Shown here: positions 1 to 6,340 of the stretch, piece after piece
Layout of the letters: each line of letters begins with the position of its first letter
Position numbering within the stretch: position 1 is the stretch's first letter
NCBI GenBank assembly: GCA_964581605.1
Contig: CAZOPF010000140.1
Span: 1 to 12,413 of the forward strand
Reading direction: 5' to 3'
Source: CAADGU01 sp964581605
GTDB taxonomy: Bacteria > Chloroflexota > Anaerolineae > Promineifilales > Promineifilaceae
DNA: 12,413 nucleotides
Translations under genes and position numbers: made by a program
Notes under the pieces: generated by a model
Told to the model about the DNA's origin: nothing
What the model saw: only the letters and a program-made list of their open reading frames with translations
Database searches by the model: none

Positions 1-61
1 TAATTGGGTAATTAAGTAATTGAAGCGGCTAATTACCAAATTACTCAATTACCTAAATTAC
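1..61. repeat. Octamer word array with inverted half
   Basis: Upstream of tpiA the DNA reads as 8-base words: TAATTGGG, TAATTAAG, TAATTGAA (1-24), a GCGGC break (25-29), then the opposite-strand words TAATTACC, AAATTACT, CAATTACC, TAAATTAC (30-61). Read as GTAATTGR and its complement YCAATTAC, the two halves can pair imperfectly into a long AT-rich stem. It is non-coding. It may also hold the tpiA promoter, but I see no convincing -35/-10 pair. It has the same architecture as the spacers at 894-969, 1755-1797 and 5034-5099. Confidence 0.7.
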
Positions 62-80
62 TGCACAGTTACTTAAGCGC

Positions 81-128
81 CTGAACACCCAATCACCCAA
101 TCACTCAATCACTCAAACACCTGAACAC
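81..128. repeat. Six tandem 8-bp units upstream of tpiA
   Basis: Six exact-length units follow each other without gaps: CTGAACAC (81-88), CCAATCAC (89-96), CCAATCAC (97-104), TCAATCAC (105-112), TCAAACAC (113-120), CTGAACAC (121-128). The first and last units are identical. The array ends three bases before the Shine-Dalgarno sequence AGGAG (131-135) of tpiA, so it would form the untranslated leader if transcription starts upstream of it. The words resemble the YCAATTAC words at 30-61, so it may be a continuation of that array. Confidence 0.8.
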
Positions 129-140
129 ACAGGAGAACCT

Positions 141-896
141 ATGCGAACCCCCATCATTGCCGGAAACTGGAAAATGAACAAAACGGCCGAACAAGCCGTC
201 GCCTTCGTCCGCGAAATCCGCCACACTTTGCAAAACATCAAAGGCATAGACCGCGTCGTCTGCCCCCCCTTCCTGGCCATCCCCGCCGTGTATGAAGCCT
301 TGCAAGCCACCGACATCGGCGTCGGTGCACAAAATATGTACTTTGCCGAAAAAGGGGCCTACACCGGCGAAATTGCCCCCGACATGCTCACCCCCTTCTG
401 CCAATACGTCATCCTGGGCCATTCCGAACGGCGCGCCCTCTTTGGCGAAACGGACGAGGGCGTAAACAAAAAAGTCCACGCCGCCCTGACACATGGCCTG
501 ACGCCCATCATCTGCGTGGGCGAAAGTCTGGCCCAAAACGAAGCGGGCGAGACGCACGTTTTTGTCAGTGAACAGGTGAAGGCGGCGTTTGCGGGATTGA
601 CGGCCGTGCAAGCCCCCGCCTGCATCATCGCCTATGAACCCATCTGGGCCATCGGCACCGGCAAATCGGCCAGCGCCGCGGAAGCAGGCAGCATCATCGG
701 CCTCAGCGTGCGCGGCACATTGGCCGAGCTGTTCGGCGAAGCCGCCGCCCAACAGGTGCGCATCCAATACGGCGGCAGCGTCACTGTAGACAACATCGCC
801 GACTACATGGCCCACCCAGACATTGACGGCGCGCTCGTCGGCGGCGCCAGCCTGAAACCCGATTTTGTAGATTTGGTGCGCAACGCAGCAAAATGA
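141..896 (+). CDS. tpiA: Triosephosphate isomerase
   Basis: This is a cytoplasmic glycolytic and gluconeogenic enzyme that interconverts dihydroxyacetone phosphate and glyceraldehyde 3-phosphate. The 251-residue length is normal for the family, and the motifs appear in the expected order: GNWKMN with N9 and K11, ILGHSERR with the electrophile H94, AYEPIWAIGTG with the catalytic base E166 at the hinge of the flexible loop, and the phosphate-binding YGGSV (210-214) and GALVGGASL (230-238). The ATG at 141 is fixed by AGGAG at 131-135, five bases upstream, and by the family N-terminus. In many bacteria tpiA follows gapA and pgk; what lies upstream is outside the window. The stop codon is itself the first bases of the heptamer array that fills the space to the next gene. 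One ACGGCCGT copy lies at 600-607, read Thr-Ala-Val. Confidence 0.98.
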   Translation: MRTPIIAGNWKMNKTAEQAVAFVREIRHTLQNIKGIDRVVCPPFLAIPAVYEALQATDIGVGAQNMYFAEKGAYTGEIAPDMLTPFCQYVILGHSERRALFGETDEGVNKKVHAALTHGLTPIICVGESLAQNEAGETHVFVSEQVKAAFAGLTAVQAPACIIAYEPIWAIGTGKSASAAEAGSIIGLSVRGTLAELFGEAAAQQVRIQYGGSVTVDNIADYMAHPDIDGALVGGASLKPDFVDLVRNAAK

Positions 897-969
897 TCAA
901 TGGTCAATCGTCACTGATCAAGTTTCATTGATCAGTGGCAATTGACCGTTAATAATTAACCATTGATGA
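894..969. repeat. Heptamer sense/antisense array with hairpin
   Basis: From the tpiA stop codon the sequence runs in 7-base words: TGATCAA, TGGTCAA, TCGTCAC, TGATCAA (894-921), a GTTTCA loop, then TTGATCA, GTGGCAA, TTGACCG, TTAATAA, TTAACCA, TTGATGA (928-969), largely the reverse complements. The inner stem is perfect over 10 bp (912-921 with 928-937) and extends with GGTCAAT (902-908) pairing to ATTGACC (941-947). No U-run follows, so it is not a classic terminator. The array covers the whole tpiA-to-protease spacer, including the stop codon of one and the start of the next. Confidence 0.75.
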
Positions 970-1754
970 ACGACTCTCTCATGCCCTTCTTCTGGGTTTT
1001 AGTCACATTACCCATTCTGTTGGTGATGCAGCGCTGGATTCACCAGCATTTGCACGGCATCGCTTACCTGTTGATGGGGCAACCGGGGCGGGCGGTGGTG
1101 CTCTATGCCATCGTTTTGCTGCCCGGCGTCTTTTTGCATGAGACCAGCCATTGGCTGGCGGCCACGCTGCTGGGAGTGCGCACCGGCACATTTTCCGTCA
1201 TCCCTCGCCAGCAGCCGGATGGCAGCATTCAGCTTGGCTACGTGGAATATTACAAAAGTCGTTCGCTGGACCCGGTGCGGGAAAGCATCATTGGCGGTGC
1301 GCCGTTGATGGCGGGCACGGCCGTGATTTTGCTCATCAGCTACCACATCTTCAACTACCCCCAACTGGCCGCCCTGGTACAAACCGGCGAAGTCCGCGCC
1401 CTCACTCTCGCCCTGGAACAACTACTGCTCACCCCTGATTTTTTCCTCTGGCTCTACCTCATATTTGCCATTGCCACCGCCATGATGCCCAGCCAATCCG
1501 ACCGCCGGGCCTGGCCCGCCTTCGCCATCACCCTGGTCGTCTTTGCCCTCATCCTCACCGTTTTGGGATTGTTTGATGTCATCGCCACCACTCTGGCGCG
1601 GCCAGCGGCAATCATGTTTGGTTATCTGGGGCTGGCCTTCTCTCTGGCCATTGGCGTCAACATTTTCTTCATGGTTATCATCGCCTTTTTGGAATGGCTG
1701 ATCAGCCGGGTGCGGGGGGTGTCGGTGTTGTATAACCAGGCCCCGGAAGGATAA
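966..1754 (+). CDS. Membrane metalloprotease-like protein (HExxH, M50-like)
   Basis: This is a 262-residue polytopic membrane protein, with hydrophobic stretches near residues 8-21, 43-57, 112-127, 160-174, 187-205 and 217-243. H58-E-T-S-H62 is an HExxH zinc-protease motif at the end of a hydrophobic segment, as in site-2-protease-like (M50) intramembrane or membrane-embedded metalloproteases. A later MMPSQSD motif supplies D179, a candidate third zinc ligand in the position where M50 enzymes carry an NxxPxxxxDG-type motif. GGAPLMAG (110-117) is another conserved-looking turn. The substrate is unknown. I start at ATG 966 rather than TTG 963; ATG 981 is also possible, and none has a clear Shine-Dalgarno. 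It lies 69 bases after tpiA and 46 bases before the glycosyltransferase, probably co-transcribed. Protease activity is inferred from motif and topology only. Confidence 0.8.
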   Translation: MNDSLMPFFWVLVTLPILLVMQRWIHQHLHGIAYLLMGQPGRAVVLYAIVLLPGVFLHETSHWLAATLLGVRTGTFSVIPRQQPDGSIQLGYVEYYKSRSLDPVRESIIGGAPLMAGTAVILLISYHIFNYPQLAALVQTGEVRALTLALEQLLLTPDFFLWLYLIFAIATAMMPSQSDRRAWPAFAITLVVFALILTVLGLFDVIATTLARPAAIMFGYLGLAFSLAIGVNIFFMVIIAFLEWLISRVRGVSVLYNQAPEG

Positions 1755-1797
1755 GAGATTGGAGATTCACAATCTCTAATCTCTAGTCTCCAATCTC
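1755..1797. repeat. Heptamer array GAGATTG / CAATCTC
   Basis: The spacer between the protease-like gene and the glycosyltransferase consists of 7-base words and little else: GAGATTG (1755-1761), GAGATTC (1762-1768), one base, then CAATCTC (1770-1776), TAATCTC (1777-1783), TAGTCTC (1784-1790), CAATCTC (1791-1797). The first half pairs with the second into a 13-bp stem with one G-U pair and a tiny loop, with alternative registers every 7 bases. The same words recur in the array at 5034-5099, 3.3 kb away. It ends three bases before the next start codon, leaving no room for a normal ribosome-binding site. Confidence 0.8.
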
Positions 1798-1800
1798 CCC

Positions 1801-2682
1801 ATGCTCTCCATCCTCATCACCACCTACCGGGAAGCGCAGACCATCGGCCGGGCGTTGGACGTATTTCTGGGGCAGCTACCTGCTGATAGTGAGATAGTGG
1901 TGGTGTGCCCAGATGTGGAGACAACGGCCGTTATCCAGCAATACGCCTCTCGTCATCCCCAAATTCGCCATGTACCTGACCCCGGCCTGGGCAAACCACA
2001 TGCCCTCAACATTGGTCTGCAAGCGGCCCGTGGCGACCTGATTGTGTTCAGCGATGGGGATGTGGTGGTAGGTGAGCAGGCGTTAACGCCGTTACTGGCC
2101 CCCTTTGCCGACCCGCAGGTGGGCGCTGTTACTGGGCGCCCGGTCAGCATGACGCCCCGTGATACCAGGCTGGGTTACTGGTCACAATTATTGGTGGAGG
2201 GGGCACACCAGGCGCGGCTGGCACGAGACGCTGCCGGACAATTTTTGCTCTGCTCCGGCTACCTTTTTGCCGCCCGCCGTTCGCTCATCCCGCCACTGCC
2301 CGCCGACGCCCTGGCCGAAGATGCTGTCATTTCCCATCGCATTGCCGAGCAGGGATATGCTATCCGTTATGCGCCTACGGCCGAAGTGTACGTGAAGTAC
2401 CCCACCACCTATGCCGATTGGCGACGGCAAAAGACACGTTCTGCTGGCGGCTACGCGCAGGCGTATGTGCGCCGCTCCCCCTACCAGATGCGCTCGGTGC
2501 GGCGGGAGGTGCAGGATGGGCTGGGGCACACGCTGCGGTTTGCGCAAACGCCGCGTGAGTTTGGCTGGACGCTGCAACTGCTGGCGGCGCGGCTGCATTT
2601 GTGGGTTTCGGTATGGTGGCAGGTGCGGGTGCGCCAACGGCCGTTGCCCGAACTCTGGCAGCGCGTGGAAAGCACCAAATAG
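1801..2682 (+). CDS. Family 2 glycosyltransferase
   Basis: A 293-residue GT-A fold glycosyltransferase, presumably transferring a nucleotide-activated sugar to a polysaccharide, lipid or glycan acceptor on the cytoplasmic face; donor and acceptor cannot be read from sequence. The N-terminus LSILITTYREAQTI is the usual GT2 first strand. GKPHALN (64-70) is the nucleotide-sugar-proximal GKxxALN motif, SDGDV (84-88) is the metal-binding DxD, LAEDAVIS (171-178) holds the acidic catalytic-base motif (E173-D174), and RRQKTR (208-213) stands where processive GT2 enzymes carry QxxRW, here degenerate. There is no clear transmembrane segment; the C-terminus (about 245-290) is amphipathic with many Trp and Arg, suggesting peripheral membrane contact. 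Start is ATG 1801, directly after the heptamer array and without a visible Shine-Dalgarno. It ends 20 bases before the methyltransferase start. Confidence 0.9.
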   Translation: MLSILITTYREAQTIGRALDVFLGQLPADSEIVVVCPDVETTAVIQQYASRHPQIRHVPDPGLGKPHALNIGLQAARGDLIVFSDGDVVVGEQALTPLLAPFADPQVGAVTGRPVSMTPRDTRLGYWSQLLVEGAHQARLARDAAGQFLLCSGYLFAARRSLIPPLPADALAEDAVISHRIAEQGYAIRYAPTAEVYVKYPTTYADWRRQKTRSAGGYAQAYVRRSPYQMRSVRREVQDGLGHTLRFAQTPREFGWTLQLLAARLHLWVSVWWQVRVRQRPLPELWQRVESTK

Positions 2683-2687
2683 GGTGG

Positions 2688-2693
2688 TACAAT
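2688..2693 (+). promoter_or_regulatory. Possible -10 element (TACAAT) for a near-leaderless transcript
   Basis: TACAAT lies nine bases before the methyltransferase ATG at 2703. With the usual 6-8 base distance to the start site, the transcript would begin at or within a few bases of the start codon. No good -35 box is seen at the right distance, and no Shine-Dalgarno precedes the ATG. An ACGGCCGT copy (2694-2701) fills the space between the box and the start codon. Confidence 0.35.
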
Positions 2694-2702
2694 ACGGCCG
2701 TT

Positions 2703-4205
2703 ATGCGCCAATTAACACTGCCTTTTGATACACCTGTTTACCTGAAACCCTCGCCCATAGTGACTGCCCATCCTTTCTCCCATGATGGGTTGTGCCGTGA
2801 AGATGCCCGCTTAAATTTGGAAACCCAATACGCTTATTTACTGGAAGAAACCGATTTGTTTAATCGTCGTGTGGTCAGTTTTCAGGCCAACAAAACGGAA
2901 ACGCTGCATAGCTGGATCAAATACCGGGAAGGGTTTTCGGCGCAACTGGTGGAAACATTGTTCGCCGAATTGGGCATACAGGCAGGTCAAACCATTTTAG
3001 ACCCCTTTGCTGGCTCTTGCACCACTTTGCTAGAAGCCAAAATGTGGGGAGTAAATGCCACAGGTATTGAATTGCTCCTGCACTGTCGCCTGTCCTGGCA
3101 GGCCAAAGTACGCGCTTTTGATTATGACATAGATGAATTAGTGCAAATTCGCGGACTGGTACAACAGCAAACACCGCCGCCCACCACGGCCGTTTTCCCC
3201 CACTTGCTTATCACTGAAAGCGCCTTTCCCCTGGAAACAGAACAGGAATTGATGGCTTATAGCCAATGGTTCGTCGAACAAAATCTTAGCGCAGACACCC
3301 ATTTGTTGTGCCAGGCCATATTGATGAGCTTACTGGAAGAGGTAAGTTATACACGCAAGGATGGACAGTATTTACGGTGGGACGGCCGTGCCCTGAAAAT
3401 CAAACAACGCAATGAGCAACGCCATCAGCAAGGCAAAGAGCCGATACAGGGCATTTACAAGGGTGATCTGCCTTCCGTCAAACAGGCGTTTCTCCACCAT
3501 CTCAATCGAGTCATTCAGGACATTGTTGAACTGCAAAAACAACCACCAATCACCAGCCATCAAACCGTTTTGGAAGGCAGCGCCCTCAACATTTTACCCA
3601 CACTCCTATCGAATCAATTTGACGCTGTCATCACCTCTCCGCCATATGCCAATCGCTACGACTACACACGCACTTACGCGCTAGAACTGGCCTACTTGAA
3701 CGTTGGTGAGGATATTTTTCGCTTGCGTCAGCAAATGCTTTCTTGCACGGTAGAAAACAAATCTAAACTTGTCCAACTGCAAGAACTCTACAGTTCTTTG
3801 GGACGTCAGACGGAATTCCAATGCATTCTGAAGGTAGTAACAGATAATGCCGCTCTAAATGAAATCAACCAGGCACTACGCACCAGAAATGCACAAGGCG
3901 ATGTGAACAACCAGGGAGTATTGGGCATGATAGACCAATATTTCACCGAACTAGCTTTTACCTTTGCCGAACTTTTCCGCGTTTGCCGTTCAGGCGCTCA
4001 GGTGGCTATCGTCAATGACAACGTGCGCTATGCGGGGGAAGTCATTCCCGTAGATTTGCTATGTACTAATCTGGCAGAAACATTGGGGTTTGAACCGGTG
4101 AAAGTGTACGTCTTGCCCCAACAAAAGGGGAATAGCAGCCAGCAAATGGGCAAATTTGGCCGCCGTCCGTTGCGTAAGAGCATTACCATCTGGAAAAAAC
4201 CATAA
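2703..4205 (+). CDS. DNA methyltransferase with TSPPY motif (probable type II modification enzyme)
   Basis: A 500-residue AdoMet-dependent DNA amino-methyltransferase. Motif I is DPFAGSCTT (100-108; the usual Gly of FAGSG is Cys106) and catalytic motif IV is TSPPYANRYDY (311-321). SPPY, not N/DPPY, favours N4-cytosine as target, though adenine cannot be excluded. About 200 residues lie between the two motifs, room for a target-recognition domain, an alpha-like motif order. The C-terminus QQMGKFGRRPLRKSI (480-494) looks like the conserved tail of this methylase type. I chose ATG 2703 rather than an in-frame GTG at 2601, because the extra 34 residues overlap the glycosyltransferase gene and lack family features. 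The gene is clearly more AT-rich than tpiA (60-base hand counts: 30 G+C at 3601-3660, 41 at 601-660), which suggests lateral acquisition. Partner: the short protein 6 bases downstream. Confidence 0.85.
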   Translation: MRQLTLPFDTPVYLKPSPIVTAHPFSHDGLCREDARLNLETQYAYLLEETDLFNRRVVSFQANKTETLHSWIKYREGFSAQLVETLFAELGIQAGQTILDPFAGSCTTLLEAKMWGVNATGIELLLHCRLSWQAKVRAFDYDIDELVQIRGLVQQQTPPPTTAVFPHLLITESAFPLETEQELMAYSQWFVEQNLSADTHLLCQAILMSLLEEVSYTRKDGQYLRWDGRALKIKQRNEQRHQQGKEPIQGIYKGDLPSVKQAFLHHLNRVIQDIVELQKQPPITSHQTVLEGSALNILPTLLSNQFDAVITSPPYANRYDYTRTYALELAYLNVGEDIFRLRQQMLSCTVENKSKLVQLQELYSSLGRQTEFQCILKVVTDNAALNEINQALRTRNAQGDVNNQGVLGMIDQYFTELAFTFAELFRVCRSGAQVAIVNDNVRYAGEVIPVDLLCTNLAETLGFEPVKVYVLPQQKGNSSQQMGKFGRRPLRKSITIWKKP

Positions 4206-4211
4206 CCTGTT

Positions 4212-4595
4212 ATGAGCTACCACACACATCTTATCTCGGCTGATTCTCTGGTAACGCCTTATGCTCAGGTTCGCGCCGGGTTCATCAGCATGGCTCTGGA
4301 GAAAAACCGCAAGACAACGCCCTTTGTGGGAGAGGCAAAGGCGTTGAAAGGTGGTATTGATCCGGCTGGTGCTGACGAGCATTGGAAAACGGCAAACTCC
4401 GCCCTGCAAAGGGTACGCACCGCCTTTGCCAACGAAGGCCTATTGCCTCACACCTTCTTTATCGGCGCGGCTATTCAAAAAGCGATGGCTGTAGAAATAG
4501 TTGCCCAACTGGAGAGTGGCGTGTTGAGCAATGCGGCAAATTTGACAAATGAGCAACGACTGGTTGCTATCTGCCAATGGTTGTTAACGTTGTAA
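4212..4595 (+). CDS. Short protein paired with the methyltransferase, possibly a truncated restriction endonuclease
   Basis: A 127-residue soluble protein starting 6 bases after the methyltransferase stop, so almost certainly co-transcribed. I do not recognise the family with certainty. The N-terminal stretch around residues 14-45 (VTPYAQVRAGFISMALEKNR, then an EAKALK) reminds me of N-termini of some type II restriction endonucleases, which would fit the neighbour. However, type II endonucleases usually have 200 or more residues, and no PD-(D/E)xK, HNH or GIY-YIG motif is visible here. The terminator-like repeat begins 7 bases after the stop and a convergent gene follows, so no downstream remainder exists in any frame. 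Alternatives are a relic endonuclease, a small subunit, or a specificity or control partner. No Shine-Dalgarno is seen; translational coupling to the upstream gene is likely. Confidence 0.6.
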   Translation: MSYHTHLISADSLVTPYAQVRAGFISMALEKNRKTTPFVGEAKALKGGIDPAGADEHWKTANSALQRVRTAFANEGLLPHTFFIGAAIQKAMAVEIVAQLESGVLSNAANLTNEQRLVAICQWLLTL

Positions 4596-4602
4596 AACAA
4601 AA

Positions 4603-4638
4603 AAGACCCGAAGGGTTTTGGAAAACCCTTCGGGTCTT
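4603..4638 (-). terminator. Perfect 17-bp inverted repeat, terminator-like and a nested palindrome
   Basis: Arms 4603-4619 and 4622-4638 are exact reverse complements around GG, giving a very stable hairpin between two convergent genes. On the minus strand it is followed by a T-rich tract (complement of 4592-4604), so it is a good intrinsic terminator for the DUF4342 gene ending 16 bases earlier. On the plus strand no T-run follows, so it ends that transcript less well. Each arm also contains a smaller palindrome, ACCCGAAGGGT (4606-4616) and ACCCTTCGGGT (4625-4635), 8 bases apart. The same nested layout recurs at 12345-12378 within a gene, so the element may be a dispersed repeat recruited as terminator. 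Confidence 0.85.
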
Positions 4639-4654
4639 GGTCTCATGGACGCAT

Positions 4655-5014
4655 TTAAGCAGCAGAGACTTCTTCGGGGGATTTTTCGGCGGGGGCCGCT
4701 TCCACACGCACCACACGAATGGTGCAGTCCGTGACCATGGCGGCGATGAGGGCGACAACGGCCAGCCAACCCATGCCGATGAGACCTAAGACAGCGATGC
4801 CGCCCACGCCCACCGGCAGGGGCACTTTGAAGTGGATGTTGTGCTTTTCGTTGATGATTTCCACGTGGCGGACGGAGGATTCTTTGACCAGTTTCTTAAC
4901 CGTGCCCACCAGTTCTTCACCGGCGACCACAAATTCTTCTGTCCACGAATTTTTCTCGCCGCTTTCTTCTTTCACTTCATCTTCGTCAATCTTGATGGTT
5001 TCTTCGTTACTCAT
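4655..5014 (-). CDS. DUF4342 family membrane protein
   Basis: A 119-residue protein. Residues 1-22 are acidic and probably disordered. Residues 24-63 (TEEFVVAGEELVGTVKKLVK and following, then HVEIINEKHNIHFKVPL) match the DUF4342 pattern as I know it: a small helical GEEL-V-VKKL motif followed by a beta hairpin. Residues 66-94 are a long hydrophobic segment, so the protein is probably anchored with a short tail rich in Ala and Glu. The family has no established function. The ATG at 5014 is supported by AGGAG at 5028-5024 on the minus strand, 9 bases upstream. The heptamer hairpin (5034-5099) sits just upstream of that ribosome-binding site in the leader or intercistronic RNA. It lies 147 bases downstream of the beta-propeller gene on the same strand and could share its transcript. 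Confidence 0.8.
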   Translation of the reverse strand: MSNEETIKIDEDEVKEESGEKNSWTEEFVVAGEELVGTVKKLVKESSVRHVEIINEKHNIHFKVPLPVGVGGIAVLGLIGMGWLAVVALIAAMVTDCTIRVVRVEAAPAEKSPEEVSAA

Positions 5015-5033
5015 AGTTTTATGCTCCTATTTT

Positions 5034-5099
5034 GAGATTGGAGATTTGAGATTGGAGATTGAATGTGGTCACAATCTCCAATCTCAAATCTCTAGTCTT
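5034..5099. repeat. Heptamer array with perfect 21-bp inverted repeat
   Basis: Seven-base words GAGATTG, GAGATTT, GAGATTG, GAGATTG (5034-5061) are followed by a 10-base loop and CAATCTC, CAATCTC, AAATCTC, TAGTCTT (5072-5099). Arms 5041-5061 and 5072-5092 are exact reverse complements over 21 bp. It shares its words, and the tail AATCTCTAGTCT, with the array at 1755-1797. On the minus strand its hairpin would stand five bases upstream of the Shine-Dalgarno (5028-5024) of the DUF4342 gene. The remaining spacer (5100-5161) holds an ACGGCCGT copy at 5128-5135 and nothing else I can name. Confidence 0.85.
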
Positions 5100-5161
5100 C
5101 CTAGATTATGCCCACTAATACGGGCTGACGGCCGTATGGTTGCAAATAATCGGCAACGCGC

Positions 5162-6340
5162 TCAGCCGCCTCCTTCCACATAAACAACCCGGTAAATCAG
5201 CCCCGCTTTGTCATCGCTAATATACAATGCGCCATCCGGCCCAACGGCCAGACCAACGGGACGGCCGTCGGCCGTGCCATCCTCCTTCAACCACCCCGTC
5301 ACAAAATCCTCAGCCGGGCCGGTGGGTGTGCTGCCATCCAGCGGCAGGCGCATCACCGAATAACCCACTGGCGACCGCCGGTTCCACGAACCATGTTGGG
5401 CAATAAACAGATCACCCTGATATGCAGCCGGGAAGGCGCTGCCGGTGTAAAAGGCGATGCCCAACGGGGCCATGTGCGCCTGCATCTCGGCCACGGGTGG
5501 CTCTACACCCTCACAACTATCCGGGCTGCCCATGTCCGGGTCTACAATCTCTCCGCTGTGGCAAACCGGCCAGCCATAATCCGCCCCATCGCGCACAATG
5601 TAAATCGTCTCCGGCGGCAGATCGTCACCCATCAGGTCACGGCCGTTGTTGCTGGCCCACAGTTCGCCTGTTTCCGGGTGAATCGCCAGCCCCACCGCAT
5701 TGCGCAGACCGGTGGCAAAGACACGCTCTCCTGTTGCGACATCTTGCCCCACCGGGCTGTCATAGATGGTGATGGCAGCCCGGCGTGGATCATCCTCGTC
5801 GCATACATTACAAGTGGAGCCGGCGGAAAGGGCCAACCGGCCGTCTGGCAAAAAGATGACGGTGCGGGTGCTGTGCTGGCCGGGGGGCGTGAAACTGTCA
5901 ATGAGAGTGGTCTGCACATCGGCACGGCCGTCGCCGTCCCTATCTTCCAGCCGCACCACGCCGCCGGGCACACCCACATACCACGCCCCTTCGTGGTAAA
6001 CCAGGCTGTGTGGGCTGGGCACATTATCGGCAAAAGAGAGAATGTTATCGGCACGGCCGTTGCCGTCCGCATCTGGCAGCATGGCAATCCGGTTATTGCC
6101 CCGGTCAGCCACATACAGCACCCCATCCGGCCCAAAGGCGATAAAACGCGGCCCGCGCAGCCCACTGGCAAACAACTCCACCTCAAATCCCGGCGGCGCT
6201 TGCAGCATTGTCTCGCTGCCACCACCCAACATACCCGTCAGATTCACCTGGCGGCCAATGGTTACATAGATTGCCAATACCCCAGCCAGACAAATCAACA
6301 TCACAATCATCAATATCCAGATCAAGCGGCGTCGTTTCAT
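5162..6340 (-). CDS. Exported PQQ-type sugar dehydrogenase-like (L-sorbosone dehydrogenase family) beta-propeller
   Basis: A 392-residue protein with MKRRR and a hydrophobic segment (6-27) that acts as signal anchor, so the rest lies outside the cytoplasmic membrane. The body is a six-bladed beta-propeller of the soluble glucose/sorbosone dehydrogenase type: repeated GPDGxLYVAD-like blade motifs (69-79, 368-376), HSTRT with H156 and GLRNAVG with R213 at positions expected for active-site His and Arg, and AQHGSWNRRSPVGY (314-327), typical of the sorbosone dehydrogenase branch. Two Asp-rich loops, DADGNGRAD (90-98) and DRDGDGRAD (133-141), look like calcium sites. Cysteine pairs C177/C180 and C260/C276 may form disulfides. 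The substrate is unknown and PQQ use is inferred from the family. Four ACGGCCGT copies lie in the gene, mostly encoding Gly-Arg. ATG 6340 overlaps by 4 bases (ATGA) the end of a possible small upstream gene. Confidence 0.88.
   Translation of the reverse strand: MKRRRLIWILMIVMLICLAGVLAIYVTIGRQVNLTGMLGGGSETMLQAPPGFEVELFASGLRGPRFIAFGPDGVLYVADRGNNRIAMLPDADGNGRADNILSFADNVPSPHSLVYHEGAWYVGVPGGVVRLEDRDGDGRADVQTTLIDSFTPPGQHSTRTVIFLPDGRLALSAGSTCNVCDEDDPRRAAITIYDSPVGQDVATGERVFATGLRNAVGLAIHPETGELWASNNGRDLMGDDLPPETIYIVRDGADYGWPVCHSGEIVDPDMGSPDSCEGVEPPVAEMQAHMAPLGIAFYTGSAFPAAYQGDLFIAQHGSWNRRSPVGYSVMRLPLDGSTPTGPAEDFVTGWLKEDGTADGRPVGLAVGPDGALYISDDKAGLIYRVVYVEGGG

Noticed and set aside
81..128. Short tandem repeat considered as a CRISPR remnant
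   Set aside because: Units are 8 bases with no spacers, and there are no cas genes; it belongs with the other word arrays.
105..815. Long open frame of 236 codons antisense to tpiA
   Set aside because: It is the mirror of a GC-rich coding gene; the sense frame is a complete, unambiguous enzyme and the antisense product has no recognisable motif.
902..947. Hairpin after tpiA considered as an intrinsic terminator
   Set aside because: No T-run follows the stem and the next gene begins within 20 bases; it fits the word-array family better.
2601..2702. GTG start giving the SPPY methyltransferase 34 more residues
   Set aside because: The extension lies in the glycosyltransferase coding sequence, is low in information (Gly/Ala-rich), and ATG 2703 begins the plausible N-terminus.
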